Shown in pieces: positions 19,374 through 27,900 of a stretch of 64,000 bases of DNA (the stretch's first letter is position 1; each line of letters starts with the position of its first letter). The position numbers and the translations under genes are program-made. Under the pieces are notes generated by a model. That model did no database searches. It was not told the DNA's origin and worked only from the letters and a program-made list of their open reading frames with translations. Source of the stretch: Halarcobacter mediterraneus (GTDB taxonomy: Bacteria > Campylobacterota > Campylobacteria > Campylobacterales > Arcobacteraceae); NCBI RefSeq assembly GCF_004116625.1, contig NZ_NXIE01000001.1:124001-188000 (forward strand), written 5' to 3'.

Positions 19374-20513
19374 TTAAGAATTAATTAAGAAAGTATATTT
19401 GAAGGTAGTTCCAGTTTCTTTTGTAGATTCTAAAAAGATTTCTATATTATTTGCTTCACATATATTTTTTACAATATTTAATCCTATTCCAAAACCACCT
19501 TTAATATGGTTTTCTTTATAGTATCTGTTAAATATTGTTTTCTTATTTATTATTGGGTTTGCATAATTATGAACAGAAAAAACTATACTGTTTCTTTGTG
19601 TATCCCTATAAAGGTTTATTGAAACTATTGTATCTTTAAATGAATATTTTATTGCATTGGAAATAGTATTATCAATAATTCTTTGTAAATGAGTTCTATT
19701 TATAGAGATAGAAATATTATTTTCAATATTTAAATTAAATTTAATATTTTTTGGTATAGAGAGGCTTTCGAACTGATCAACTCTTTGATTTAATAAATAG
19801 CTAAAGTCAATATTTTCTTTATTGTATTTAACACTTTTTTGTTTTATTAAGTATTCTATATCTTCATAAACTAAAAAAAGATTTTTTGTGGCATTTATAG
19901 AACGTTGTATTTCTTTTGTGTCTTTTTGTTTTTCTTGAAGAATCTCTAAGTTTAATTGAATTACTCCTAGGGGAGTTTTTAATTCGTGCATTGCATCATT
20001 AAAAAAAGCATCTAAATATTCATTTGCTTTTTTATATGGTTCAATACTCGCTTTAATTAGTAAATATATGGAAATAAAAATAAATAAACCTATGCACAAT
20101 GAAAGAATTAATATTTTTAAATATACTTCTTTATAATAAACATTTTTACTAAGGGTTAAATATTTTGCATTTAATCTATTTTTTGAAAGTTCCATTTCAA
20201 AGTTTATTTTTTTAGTACTTTTAAAATTTAGATTTCTAGTCTTATATAGTATTTTTCTATTTTTATCAAGTAAGGTTGCTTCAATTTTAAAAGATTTTGG
20301 AAAGATAAAAGTATCACTTTTGGAGTTTGAAAAATCATATATAGCTCTTTGTATTTTTTGAGCATATTCTACAAGAGCTCTATTTTGAGTATTTTTATAG
20401 TTTTCAATTTCTAAATTTGTGTAAAAATAAGTAGGTATTGCAATAAATAGAAAAAATATTGCAGTATAAAAAAGAGAAATTTTAAGTATAAAGTTTTTAC
20501 TCTTCTCTATCAA
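19374..20513 (-). CDS. sensor histidine kinase
   Basis: This 379-aa inner-membrane kinase has helices at about 9-31 and 132-153 with a small periplasmic domain of about 100 residues between them. The phospho-acceptor box is HELKTPLG (H176), followed by the N box (ISNAIKYS, near 284) and the G box GFGIGLNIVKN (near 340). Its start overlaps the regulator gene by 17 bases, so they form a pair. Being just upstream of the TsdA-like cytochrome gene, it may govern that gene. Confidence 0.92.
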   Translation of the reverse strand: MIEKSKNFILKISLFYTAIFFLFIAIPTYFYTNLEIENYKNTQNRALVEYAQKIQRAIYDFSNSKSDTFIFPKSFKIEATLLDKNRKILYKTRNLNFKSTKKINFEMELSKNRLNAKYLTLSKNVYYKEVYLKILILSLCIGLFIFISIYLLIKASIEPYKKANEYLDAFFNDAMHELKTPLGVIQLNLEILQEKQKDTKEIQRSINATKNLFLVYEDIEYLIKQKSVKYNKENIDFSYLLNQRVDQFESLSIPKNIKFNLNIENNISISINRTHLQRIIDNTISNAIKYSFKDTIVSINLYRDTQRNSIVFSVHNYANPIINKKTIFNRYYKENHIKGGFGIGLNIVKNICEANNIEIFLESTKETGTTFKYTFLINS

Positions 20514-21162
20514 TTTTATATCCTATACCTCTTTGATTTTTAATTAACTCTTTAGAGGTTTTATCTCTTATTTTTTTTATACAAACTCTGATATCTGCTT
20601 CACAAATATATTTGTCATCCCAAACTTCAGTTCTTAGTTCTTCTATTGTTATAAATTGATTCTTTTTTGAAATTAGATAAAAAACAACTTCTGATTCTTT
20701 TTTTGTTAGATTTACAAGCTTATCTTCCAAATAAAGTTCTTTTTTTACTATATCATAGGTAAAGTTTGGTTTTAGTCTTAATTTTTTTGTTGTTTCATTA
20801 CCATAAAAAAGTTTTATTAGTTGTTCTATTCTGTATTTTAATTCTTTGGGTGAGAAGGGTTTCTTTATATAGTCATTGCAGCCAAGTTCATAACCTAAAC
20901 TTAAGTTATTAATATCAGTTAAAGAGGTAATATAAATCACAGGAGTATTATTGCCATCTTCTCTTATAGTTTTTACCAACTCATAGCCATTTAGTTTAGG
21001 AACTCTAATATCTAAAATAAGAATATGATATTTATTGTCATAAATTGCATTTAAAGCTTCTTCTCCATCTTCATAATCATCAACTTCATAGGCTAAAGAT
21101 TCTAAATAATCTTTTATACTAAGTTTGTAGTCTAGGTCATCTTCAAGTAATAATATTTTCAT
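20497..21162 (-). CDS. OmpR-family response regulator
   Basis: This 221-aa regulator has a receiver domain (acidic pocket E7-D8-D9, phospho-aspartate D51 in LILDIRVPKLNG, switch lysine in YIKKPFSP) and a winged-helix DNA-binding domain (LTKKESEVVFYLISKK, GIGYKID at the end). It overlaps the kinase gene downstream by 17 bases and the upstream membrane sensor gene by 4, forming one operon. Targets are not visible; the adjacent cytochrome gene is a candidate. Confidence 0.93.
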   Translation of the reverse strand: MKILLLEDDLDYKLSIKDYLESLAYEVDDYEDGEEALNAIYDNKYHILILDIRVPKLNGYELVKTIREDGNNTPVIYITSLTDINNLSLGYELGCNDYIKKPFSPKELKYRIEQLIKLFYGNETTKKLRLKPNFTYDIVKKELYLEDKLVNLTKKESEVVFYLISKKNQFITIEELRTEVWDDKYICEADIRVCIKKIRDKTSKELIKNQRGIGYKIDREE

Positions 21163-22049
21163 TTAATTCTTACCTTAGAGTTAAGATTTGTAGCTTCATA
21201 ATCAAAGCTATTTTTTATGTCTATATGATGATTGTTTTCAATTGCAGTGAAAATATATCCTAAATGTTTATGATTTAAATCATAATATGAAAAATATGCA
21301 AATGAGTAATTTTCATTTGAAGTATATCCATAATCTTTTAAATTGTTTAGGTCTAAGTCTTTTAAGTCAAAAATATTAGCATTATTTACTAATACAAACT
21401 TTGAAATAGTATTATTATTTTTTAAATCTGTTGCAATAGATAAATATTTTTCGTCTAATAGTACAAAAAGTTTATATCCTTTTTCTTTCAATTCTTCTGA
21501 TAAATATTCAAAGTCAACAATAGCTTCAATAGAACCTAAGAATTTATTATCTTGTAAAATAGGCGAAATTGCTTTTATATTTAATCTTTTACCAAGTTCT
21601 ATTGAAACTAAAGGTTTTTTCTCTTTTTTTACTTTTACCAAGCCATTTCTAAATGAAGCTAGAGGAATATCTTTTATATCTAAATTCCAACTTCTTAGGT
21701 AAGTTGTTAGGTCTTTATTATGGATTTGTATTTCAAAATTACTATTTTGAAATTGTTTTAAAGTTTCTATTTTTTTATTTACTATTTTAAAACTTTCTTC
21801 TCTATTACTTTTTAGATAACTATTTATAATCTCTTTATCTTCAGAAAGTAAAATTGCTAAAGATAAAGCATATCTTTTTTGTTCTTCAAAAAGGTTTTTA
21901 GTAGTACTTAGAGAGTTTTCTAATTTACTTAGAAGTTCATTGCTATTATTTATATTATTTAAAAAATAAAAAATAAAAACAATAAAAAAAGAGGTTAAAA
22001 GTACTATTATAAATAAATACTTATTAGTTTTTGAGTTTAAATAGCTCAA
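21159..22049 (-). CDS. membrane-anchored periplasmic sensor protein, Cache-like
   Basis: This 296-aa protein has one N-terminal membrane helix (about 11-31), then a periplasmic region resembling a double-Cache sensor. Supporting segments are LRSWNLDIKDIPLASFR, LGKRLNIKAISPI and the GSIEAIVDFEYLS strand. It has no kinase, HAMP or output domain. It is the first gene of an operon with the response regulator and kinase (4-base overlap), which suggests an auxiliary sensor that feeds its signal to the kinase. The ligand is unknown. Confidence 0.75.
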   Translation of the reverse strand: MSYLNSKTNKYLFIIVLLTSFFIVFIFYFLNNINNSNELLSKLENSLSTTKNLFEEQKRYALSLAILLSEDKEIINSYLKSNREESFKIVNKKIETLKQFQNSNFEIQIHNKDLTTYLRSWNLDIKDIPLASFRNGLVKVKKEKKPLVSIELGKRLNIKAISPILQDNKFLGSIEAIVDFEYLSEELKEKGYKLFVLLDEKYLSIATDLKNNNTISKFVLVNNANIFDLKDLDLNNLKDYGYTSNENYSFAYFSYYDLNHKHLGYIFTAIENNHHIDIKNSFDYEATNLNSKVRIK

Positions 22050-22076
22050 TAGTTACCTCTTTTTTTGAGAAATATT

Positions 22077-23108
22077 TTATTCAGCTGTATAAATTTCGTC
22101 TAATAAACTATCAACAAAATCATCTGGGCTGAACTCTATTAAGTCGTCTTGCTTTTCTCCAATACCTACATAAAATATTGGTAGTTCAAGTTGGTTTGAT
22201 ATAGAAAATAGCGCTCCACCTTTTGCCGTACCATCAAGTTTAGTCACAATAATTCCATTTACTCCAACCATTTCATTAAAAGCTTTAGCTTGTGCTATTG
22301 CTGTATTACCTTGTGTCCCATCAAGAATCATAAGTTTTTGATGAGGAACACCTTCTTTTGCTTTATTACATACTTTTACAATTTTTTTAAGTTCATTACT
22401 TAAATTTGTTTGTGTTTGTAGTCTTCCTGCTGTGTCAATTATTACATTATCTATATCTTTTGCAACGGCTGAAGAAATAGTATCATAAGCTACTGCACTA
22501 GCATCATGCCCTTGTTTTGTTTTTATAATCGGAACATTAAGTTTTTGAGCCCAAGTATCAAGTTGTTCAATGGCTGCTGCTCTAAATGTATCTCCAGCAC
22601 CTAAAATAACACTTTTCCCTTCTTTTTTACTTAGGTTTGCTAATTTTGCAATTGTTGTTGTTTTTCCTGCTCCATTTACTCCAATAATCAATCTTACAAA
22701 TGGTTTTGGTAAATTTGATAAATCAACTTCCGGTGCATGTTCAAAAAGCATTACAAGTCTATGTCTTAGCTGTTTTCTTGTAATCATTTCAGGAAGTCCA
22801 TCCATTGCTTTTTCAATAATTTCATATTCCATATCTGCTTCAATTAGCATTTCTTCAATATCTTCAAAAGCAATCTTTTCTTTTTTTTGTGGAACAACTG
22901 ATTTTATATTTTCAAATGTTTTTGATAAGGCTTTAGTAAAAAAACCTTTTGAATCCTCATTTGAAGTACTAGTGTCTTCTTCTACTAAAGAAGTATTAGT
23001 TTCTTCTTGAGGTTCTTCTTTTTCTATTGTTTTTTCATTTTCTTCTTGAAGAATTATCTCTTCTTCAAGTTTTTCATCTTCTTTTTTCTTTTTAAAAAAA
23101 CTGAACAT
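22077..23108 (-). CDS. ftsY: signal recognition particle receptor FtsY
   Basis: FtsY is the membrane-docking GTPase for the signal recognition particle. The 343-aa protein has an acidic N-terminal region (about 1-60, rich in E and K), the NG domain with G1 GVNGAGKTTTIAKLA (near 138), G3 DTAGRLQ (near 223), the TKLDGTAKGG element (near 285) and the closing helix. It lies 5 bases downstream of the TlpA-like gene, so they are likely co-transcribed. Confidence 0.96.
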   Translation of the reverse strand: MFSFFKKKKEDEKLEEEIILQEENEKTIEKEEPQEETNTSLVEEDTSTSNEDSKGFFTKALSKTFENIKSVVPQKKEKIAFEDIEEMLIEADMEYEIIEKAMDGLPEMITRKQLRHRLVMLFEHAPEVDLSNLPKPFVRLIIGVNGAGKTTTIAKLANLSKKEGKSVILGAGDTFRAAAIEQLDTWAQKLNVPIIKTKQGHDASAVAYDTISSAVAKDIDNVIIDTAGRLQTQTNLSNELKKIVKVCNKAKEGVPHQKLMILDGTQGNTAIAQAKAFNEMVGVNGIIVTKLDGTAKGGALFSISNQLELPIFYVGIGEKQDDLIEFSPDDFVDSLLDEIYTAE

Positions 23109-23112
23109 CTAA

Positions 23113-23664
23113 TTATTTTCCAAGAGCATTTTCAATATCTACTTCCATCATTTCTTCAGGAACAACACCTACATATCTTTGAGCAATATTTCCTTCAGGG
23201 TCTATTAGAAAAAGAGTTGGGATACTTTTTACAGAACCAATTTGATCAGCAATTTTGAAGTTATCTTGAGTATTTGTTATTAAATATGAGATTTCATACT
23301 CTTCAATAAATCTATTAAGTTCTTGATCTGTTAATAAAGTTCCATCTTTTTTCCCTAAATTTAATCCAACAATCTCAAGTTGTCCTTCATATTTTTTTCT
23401 TAAATTATTTAAATGAGGGATTTCAGCTCTACATGGAGGACACCAAGTCGCCCAAAAGTTTAATAAAACAGCTTTACCTTTTAATTCAGGTATAAGTACT
23501 TTTTCTTCTTTTTTCTCTATTGTTAGACTACTTTGATCTTGTGCTTTCAATGTAAATTTTGTTTGAACTTCTTTTACAATTTCTTTTTCTTCTTTTTTAG
23601 AATCACAACCCGTAAGTAGCAGGCTTAGAGAAATTATAAAAAATGCTAATATTTTAAACTGCAT
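23113..23664 (-). CDS. TlpA-like thioredoxin-fold lipoprotein
   Basis: This 183-aa protein carries a lipobox (LLLTGC, C20), so it is probably anchored to a membrane on the periplasmic side. The thioredoxin fold has a C75-P-P-C78 active site in FWATWCPPCRAEIP and the cis-proline segment SIPTLFLIDPEG near residue 145. Proteins of this type reduce periplasmic disulfides, often for cytochrome c maturation. The client is not visible here. The gene runs directly into ftsY. Confidence 0.88.
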   Translation of the reverse strand: MQFKILAFFIISLSLLLTGCDSKKEEKEIVKEVQTKFTLKAQDQSSLTIEKKEEKVLIPELKGKAVLLNFWATWCPPCRAEIPHLNNLRKKYEGQLEIVGLNLGKKDGTLLTDQELNRFIEEYEISYLITNTQDNFKIADQIGSVKSIPTLFLIDPEGNIAQRYVGVVPEEMMEVDIENALGK

Positions 23665-23723
23665 TTTAATTCCTTATTGGTAGAATATTTAAGGTAAGAA
23701 TTTTACCCAAGTAAGGCTTAAAT

Positions 23724-24260
23724 ATGAAAGAAAATCACAAAAGTGATTTTAGAAAATTGTGTATTAAAAAATTAGAGTTTTCAAGCCACTTTTCAAAGTA
23801 TTATAAAGATAAGAAAACAGTAGAGAAATTAGAAGAATTTATAAAACTGAATAATTTCAAAAATATATTGTTATATATTCCAATGAGTATGGAAGTAGAT
23901 GTACTTCCATTAATCAATAGACTAAGAAAGGCAAAACTTAATGTTTTTGTTCCTTTCATGGTGAAGGACAGTTTTAAATTAGTAAAGTATAGATTACCAT
24001 TAAAAAAGAAGAGATTTGGTATTAGGGAACCAAATAACTCTTTTTGTATTCATCCAAAAGTAGATTTAGCCATTGTTCCTGTAGTAGGAATGGATAAAGA
24101 ATGGAAAAGAATAGGTTTTGGTAAAGGAATGTATGATAGATTTTTTTATAGGTTAGATTATAAGCCTACTATTGTTTTTACTCAATTAACACTTTGTAAG
24201 TCAAATGAAAAACTAAGCAATAAATATGATATTCAAGCTGATTTTATAATTACAAGTTAA
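23724..24260 (+). CDS. 5-formyltetrahydrofolate cyclo-ligase
   Basis: This 178-aa enzyme converts 5-formyl-THF to 5,10-methenyl-THF with ATP. The family signature is visible: basic N-terminus for ATP, PMSMEVDVLPLI, and the C-terminal GFGKGMYDRFFYRL loop near residue 135. It lies 11 bases before rny. It is divergent from the TlpA-like gene. Confidence 0.92.
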   Translation: MKENHKSDFRKLCIKKLEFSSHFSKYYKDKKTVEKLEEFIKLNNFKNILLYIPMSMEVDVLPLINRLRKAKLNVFVPFMVKDSFKLVKYRLPLKKKRFGIREPNNSFCIHPKVDLAIVPVVGMDKEWKRIGFGKGMYDRFFYRLDYKPTIVFTQLTLCKSNEKLSNKYDIQADFIITS

Positions 24261-24271
24261 GGGTTTATAAT

Positions 24272-25816
24272 ATGGAATTAATAATAGTAGGAGTTGTAGT
24301 TGCCCTTATAAGTGTTGCAATTACAATATTTGTAGTAAAAAAAATTAATAAAGCAAAATTTGATATTTATATTGAACAAGCAAAAGCAAAAGCAAAAGTT
24401 ATTGAGCATGAAGCAAAAGTTATTTTAAAAGATGCTCAAATAAAAGCAAAAAAAGATTATGAAAGAGAATTTAAATCTGCTAAAAAAGAGTATGATGAAA
24501 TGCTTTCAAAAATCGAAAGAAAAGAAAAAGAGTTAAATCATCACTTAGAGTCTGAGTTAAAAGCTATAAAAGAACAAAAAGCACAAATAGTTGAAAAAAA
24601 TGAAAAAATTACAACTATTAAAGAGGGTCTAAAAAGACAACAAAAAACTTATGATGAAAAGATTACTAATACAATAAAAGTATTGGAAAATGCTTCTGGT
24701 TTAACACAAGATGAAGCAAAAGAGTTAATGCTTGAAAAAGTAAAAGAAGATAGTCGAGCTCAAATTGCTTCAATTTTTAGAAGAAAGTATAAACTTGCAG
24801 AACAAAAAGCTAAAGATGAAGTAAATAATATGCTTTCTCAAGCAGTTACTCGATATGCAGGAGAGTTTGCAGCAGAAAGACTTATTAATAATTTACCTAT
24901 TAATGATGAAGAAACAAAAGGGAAAATTATTGGTAAAGAAGGGCGAAATATTAAAGCTCTTGAGATGTTATTAGGTGTTGATATTATTATAGATGATACT
25001 CCAAATACAATTACAATATCATCTTTTAATCTTTATAGGCGTGCAATTGCAACTAGAACTATTGAAGAACTTCTTGAAGATGGAAGAATTCAACCTGCAA
25101 GAATTGAAGAGATTTACAACAAAGTAAAAACAGAGTTTGATAATAATATTTTAAAAGAAGGTGAAGATGTTGTTATGGAACTTGGTATTAAGTCTATGCA
25201 CCCTGAACTTATCAAGTTAGTTGGAAGACTTAGATATAGAGCTTCATATGGACAAAATGCCTTAAAGCATACTTTAGAAGTAGCAAATTTAGCAGGATTA
25301 GTGGCTGCTCAAATGGGTGGAGATGCAATTTTAGCAAGACGTGCAGGACTTTTACATGATATTGGAAAGGCATTAACTCATGATATGCCAGGAAGTCATG
25401 TAGATTTAGGTGCTGAAATATGTAGAAGATATGATGAACCTGATACTGTAATAAATGCTGTTTATGCCCACCATGGACATGAAGAACCTATAAATGTAGA
25501 AAGTGCCGCTGTATGTGCAGCAGATGCTTTAAGTGCTGCTAGACCAGGTGCTAGAAGAGAAGTTTTAGAAAGCTTCTTAAAAAGAGTAGAAGAGGTTGAA
25601 AATATTTCTACTTCTAAAACTGGTGTTATTAATGCATATGCAATTAATGCAGGACGTGAAGTAAGAGTTATAGTAAAAGCAGAGTTAGTAAATGATGATG
25701 AAGCAATTTTACTTGCAACTGAAATTGCTAAAGAAATTGAAGAAAAAGTTCAATATCCAGGTGAAATTAAAGTTAATGTAATAAGAGAGCTTAGAGCTTC
25801 TTCTTATGCAAGATAA
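24272..25816 (+). CDS. rny: ribonuclease Y
   Basis: RNase Y is a membrane-anchored endoribonuclease that starts mRNA decay. The 514-aa protein has an N-terminal helix anchor (about 3-22), a long charged coiled coil (about 30-190), a KH domain (GKIIGKEGRNIKALE, near 218) and an HD domain with LLHDIGKA (near 366) plus YAHHGHEE. Length and order match the family. It ends in its own terminator at 25811-25833. Confidence 0.96.
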   Translation: MELIIVGVVVALISVAITIFVVKKINKAKFDIYIEQAKAKAKVIEHEAKVILKDAQIKAKKDYEREFKSAKKEYDEMLSKIERKEKELNHHLESELKAIKEQKAQIVEKNEKITTIKEGLKRQQKTYDEKITNTIKVLENASGLTQDEAKELMLEKVKEDSRAQIASIFRRKYKLAEQKAKDEVNNMLSQAVTRYAGEFAAERLINNLPINDEETKGKIIGKEGRNIKALEMLLGVDIIIDDTPNTITISSFNLYRRAIATRTIEELLEDGRIQPARIEEIYNKVKTEFDNNILKEGEDVVMELGIKSMHPELIKLVGRLRYRASYGQNALKHTLEVANLAGLVAAQMGGDAILARRAGLLHDIGKALTHDMPGSHVDLGAEICRRYDEPDTVINAVYAHHGHEEPINVESAAVCAADALSAARPGARREVLESFLKRVEEVENISTSKTGVINAYAINAGREVRVIVKAELVNDDEAILLATEIAKEIEEKVQYPGEIKVNVIRELRASSYAR

Positions 25817-25833
25817 GGTTTATCCCCTTATCT
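25811..25833 (+). terminator. terminator after rny
   Basis: An 8-bp stem (AGATAAGG at 25811-25818, CCTTATCT at 25826-25833) with a 7-base loop is followed by TTTTC. It overlaps the stop codons of both rny and the convergent DUF2062 gene. Confidence 0.7.
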
Positions 25834-26316
25834 TTTTCTACTTCTTTTTACACTAATTATCCAAAAATAATTTACAAAAATAGCACAAATAATACTTGCA
25901 AATATTCCAAAGGTTATTGCACCTATCCAAAGAGAAATAGCTATTTGATCGAAATTATCATACATTGATTCAAAGTTAAATTCTATATAATCTGTATTTC
26001 CTAAAATAATATTTCCTATTTTATATTCAAAATAAAAAAGAATAGGCATAGTTAAAGGGTTACTTGTAAATATAAGAAGAAAACTAATAGGAAGATTCAC
26101 ACTAAAGTAAATTGCTAAAAGAGTTACTAAAACTACTTGTAAAGGCATGGGTAAACAGGCTACAAAGATTCCAACTAAAACTCCTCCAACAACTTTTTTT
26201 CTAGAAAGACTCCAAATTTCTCTCTTATGTAAAAAGTTACCAAATATTTTTAAAAGTTTTTGTTCTTTTATTTTTTCATGGCTTGGAAGCACTTTTTTTA
26301 ATTTCTTTCTTGGCAA
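25828..26316 (-). CDS. DUF2062 membrane protein
   Basis: This 162-aa inner-membrane protein has the DUF2062 pattern: basic N-terminus, the segment GVLVGIFVACLPMPLQ, a second helix pair around NLPISFLLIFTSNPLTMP, and a C-terminal helix followed by basic residues. The family function is unknown. It is convergent with rny and divergent from rsmD. Confidence 0.85.
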   Translation of the reverse strand: MPRKKLKKVLPSHEKIKEQKLLKIFGNFLHKREIWSLSRKKVVGGVLVGIFVACLPMPLQVVLVTLLAIYFSVNLPISFLLIFTSNPLTMPILFYFEYKIGNIILGNTDYIEFNFESMYDNFDQIAISLWIGAITFGIFASIICAIFVNYFWIISVKRSRKR

Positions 26317-26429
26317 AGAAATCCTTAATAATAAATTAGAAGAAGTTTACCAAAACTTTTTTGATAAAACAAATACTTAATAAACTTTTACTATAATACG
26401 AAAAATTTAAAAAATTAAGTAAGAATAAT

Positions 26430-27026
26430 ATGACTAATAATAAACCAACAACAAAAATAATTGCAGGAAAGTATAAAGGAAAAGTTTTAGAACTGCCTTC
26501 CTTAGATGTTACAAGAAGTTCAAAAGCAAGATTAAAAGAGTCTTTGTTCAATGTAATACAATTTGATATTTGTGATAAAATATTCATCGAAAGCTTTGCA
26601 GGTAGTGGAAGTATTGGACTTGAAGCTATTAGTAGGGATGCCAAAAGAGCTTACTTTGTAGAACTTGATAGAAGTTCATATAAAGTATTATTGAAAAATT
26701 GTAAGTTAGTTGAAGCTGCTAAATGTCAAACTTTTATGGCAGATACTTTTGTTCAAACACCAGCAATTTTAGAGAGTTTAAAAAATTCAAATGATGAAAT
26801 TATTTTATATGTAGATCCACCTTTTGATTATAGAGAAGGAATGAATGAAATATATGAGAAGTCATTTGAAATGATAAAAAATATTGAAAATGAAAATATA
26901 TTTTTAATTGTTCTAGAACATGTTTCAAGTTTAGAAGTACCTGAAACTTTAGGTAGTTTTTCTTTGAAAAAAACTAAAAAGTTTGGAAAAAGTTCTTTAT
27001 CATATTTTGAATATACGAAAGCATAA
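26430..27026 (+). CDS. rsmD: 16S rRNA (guanine-966-N2)-methyltransferase
   Basis: RsmD methylates G966 of 16S rRNA. The 198-aa protein has a Rossmann SAM site (ESFAGSGSIGLEA, near 45), an acidic strand end (AYFVELD) and the catalytic DPPF motif in YVDPPFDY near residue 130. The N-terminus IIAGKYKGKVLELP is typical of the family. The permease gene follows after 3 bases. Confidence 0.93.
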   Translation: MTNNKPTTKIIAGKYKGKVLELPSLDVTRSSKARLKESLFNVIQFDICDKIFIESFAGSGSIGLEAISRDAKRAYFVELDRSSYKVLLKNCKLVEAAKCQTFMADTFVQTPAILESLKNSNDEIILYVDPPFDYREGMNEIYEKSFEMIKNIENENIFLIVLEHVSSLEVPETLGSFSLKKTKKFGKSSLSYFEYTKA

Positions 27027-27029
27027 AAT

Positions 27030-27830
27030 ATGATAAAATGGGCATTAACTTTACTAATATCTTTAGTTTTATTAGTTTTTTTTCTGCCGTTTTTTTATAC
27101 TATTTCTGCTTATGAGTTGAATCCTTCAAAAATACTTCTTTCTCCTTCTTTTGAACATATTATGGGAACAGATAGATTAGGAAGAGATATCTTTGCACGA
27201 GTTTTACAAGGGGGACAAACTTCTTTAATAATAGGTTTTCTAAGTGCCTCTATTGCTTCTTTAATTGGACTTTTTGTTGGTATTAATGCAGCTTTTTTTA
27301 AAGGAAATGTTGATAAAGCAACAGTTATATTAATAGATTTATTTCTTACTTTTCCAACTTTCTTTCTTCTTCTTGCTTTAGTCGCTTATATTCAAGCTTC
27401 AATTATTGTTTTAATAATTGTCATTTCTATTACAGGTTGGATGAGTATGGCAAGACTTATTCGAAGTGAAAGTTTTGCCATAGGTAATCAAGCTTTTATA
27501 AAGATATTGAAACTTGCTAATGTTTCAAAAACAAAGATTATATTCAAGTATTTTGCTCCGCTTTTAGCTCCTATTTTTTTAATCTCATTTACTTTTGGAG
27601 TTGGAGGAGCAATTTTAGCAGAATCAGGACTTTCTTTTTTAGGTTTAGGAGTTAATCCTCCTGAAATGTCTTGGGGAAGTTTATTAAGTGATGGTAAGGC
27701 TGTTCTTGATATAGCTTGGTGGGTTAGTTTTTTCCCTGGACTTATGATTTTTTTAGTCACTTTTAGTTTAATGCAAGTTTCTGATTATTTACAAACAAAA
27801 TTCAATTCAAAAGAAATTCAAAAAACATAA
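27030..27830 (+). CDS. DppC-like ABC peptide transporter permease, orphan
   Basis: This 266-aa inner-membrane protein has five to six helices and the binding-protein-dependent permease motif near residue 195 (GGAILAESGLSFLGLG, NPPEMSWGSLLSDG), typical of DppC/OppC subunits for peptides or nickel. No DppB-type permease, ATPase or binding protein is adjacent, so partners must be encoded elsewhere. It starts 3 bases after rsmD and is probably co-transcribed. Confidence 0.85.
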   Translation: MIKWALTLLISLVLLVFFLPFFYTISAYELNPSKILLSPSFEHIMGTDRLGRDIFARVLQGGQTSLIIGFLSASIASLIGLFVGINAAFFKGNVDKATVILIDLFLTFPTFFLLLALVAYIQASIIVLIIVISITGWMSMARLIRSESFAIGNQAFIKILKLANVSKTKIIFKYFAPLLAPIFLISFTFGVGGAILAESGLSFLGLGVNPPEMSWGSLLSDGKAVLDIAWWVSFFPGLMIFLVTFSLMQVSDYLQTKFNSKEIQKT

Positions 27831-27900
27831 TATGTAACTTTCTGAAATTTTTATATGATTAATGATATACTCCATTCTTCATTTTAAATAAAGGAATCCT

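Noticed and set aside
27030-27830. Orphan DppC-like permease as a novel transporter
   Set aside because: Orphan subunits are common; partners are likely encoded elsewhere and nothing unusual is seen in the protein.
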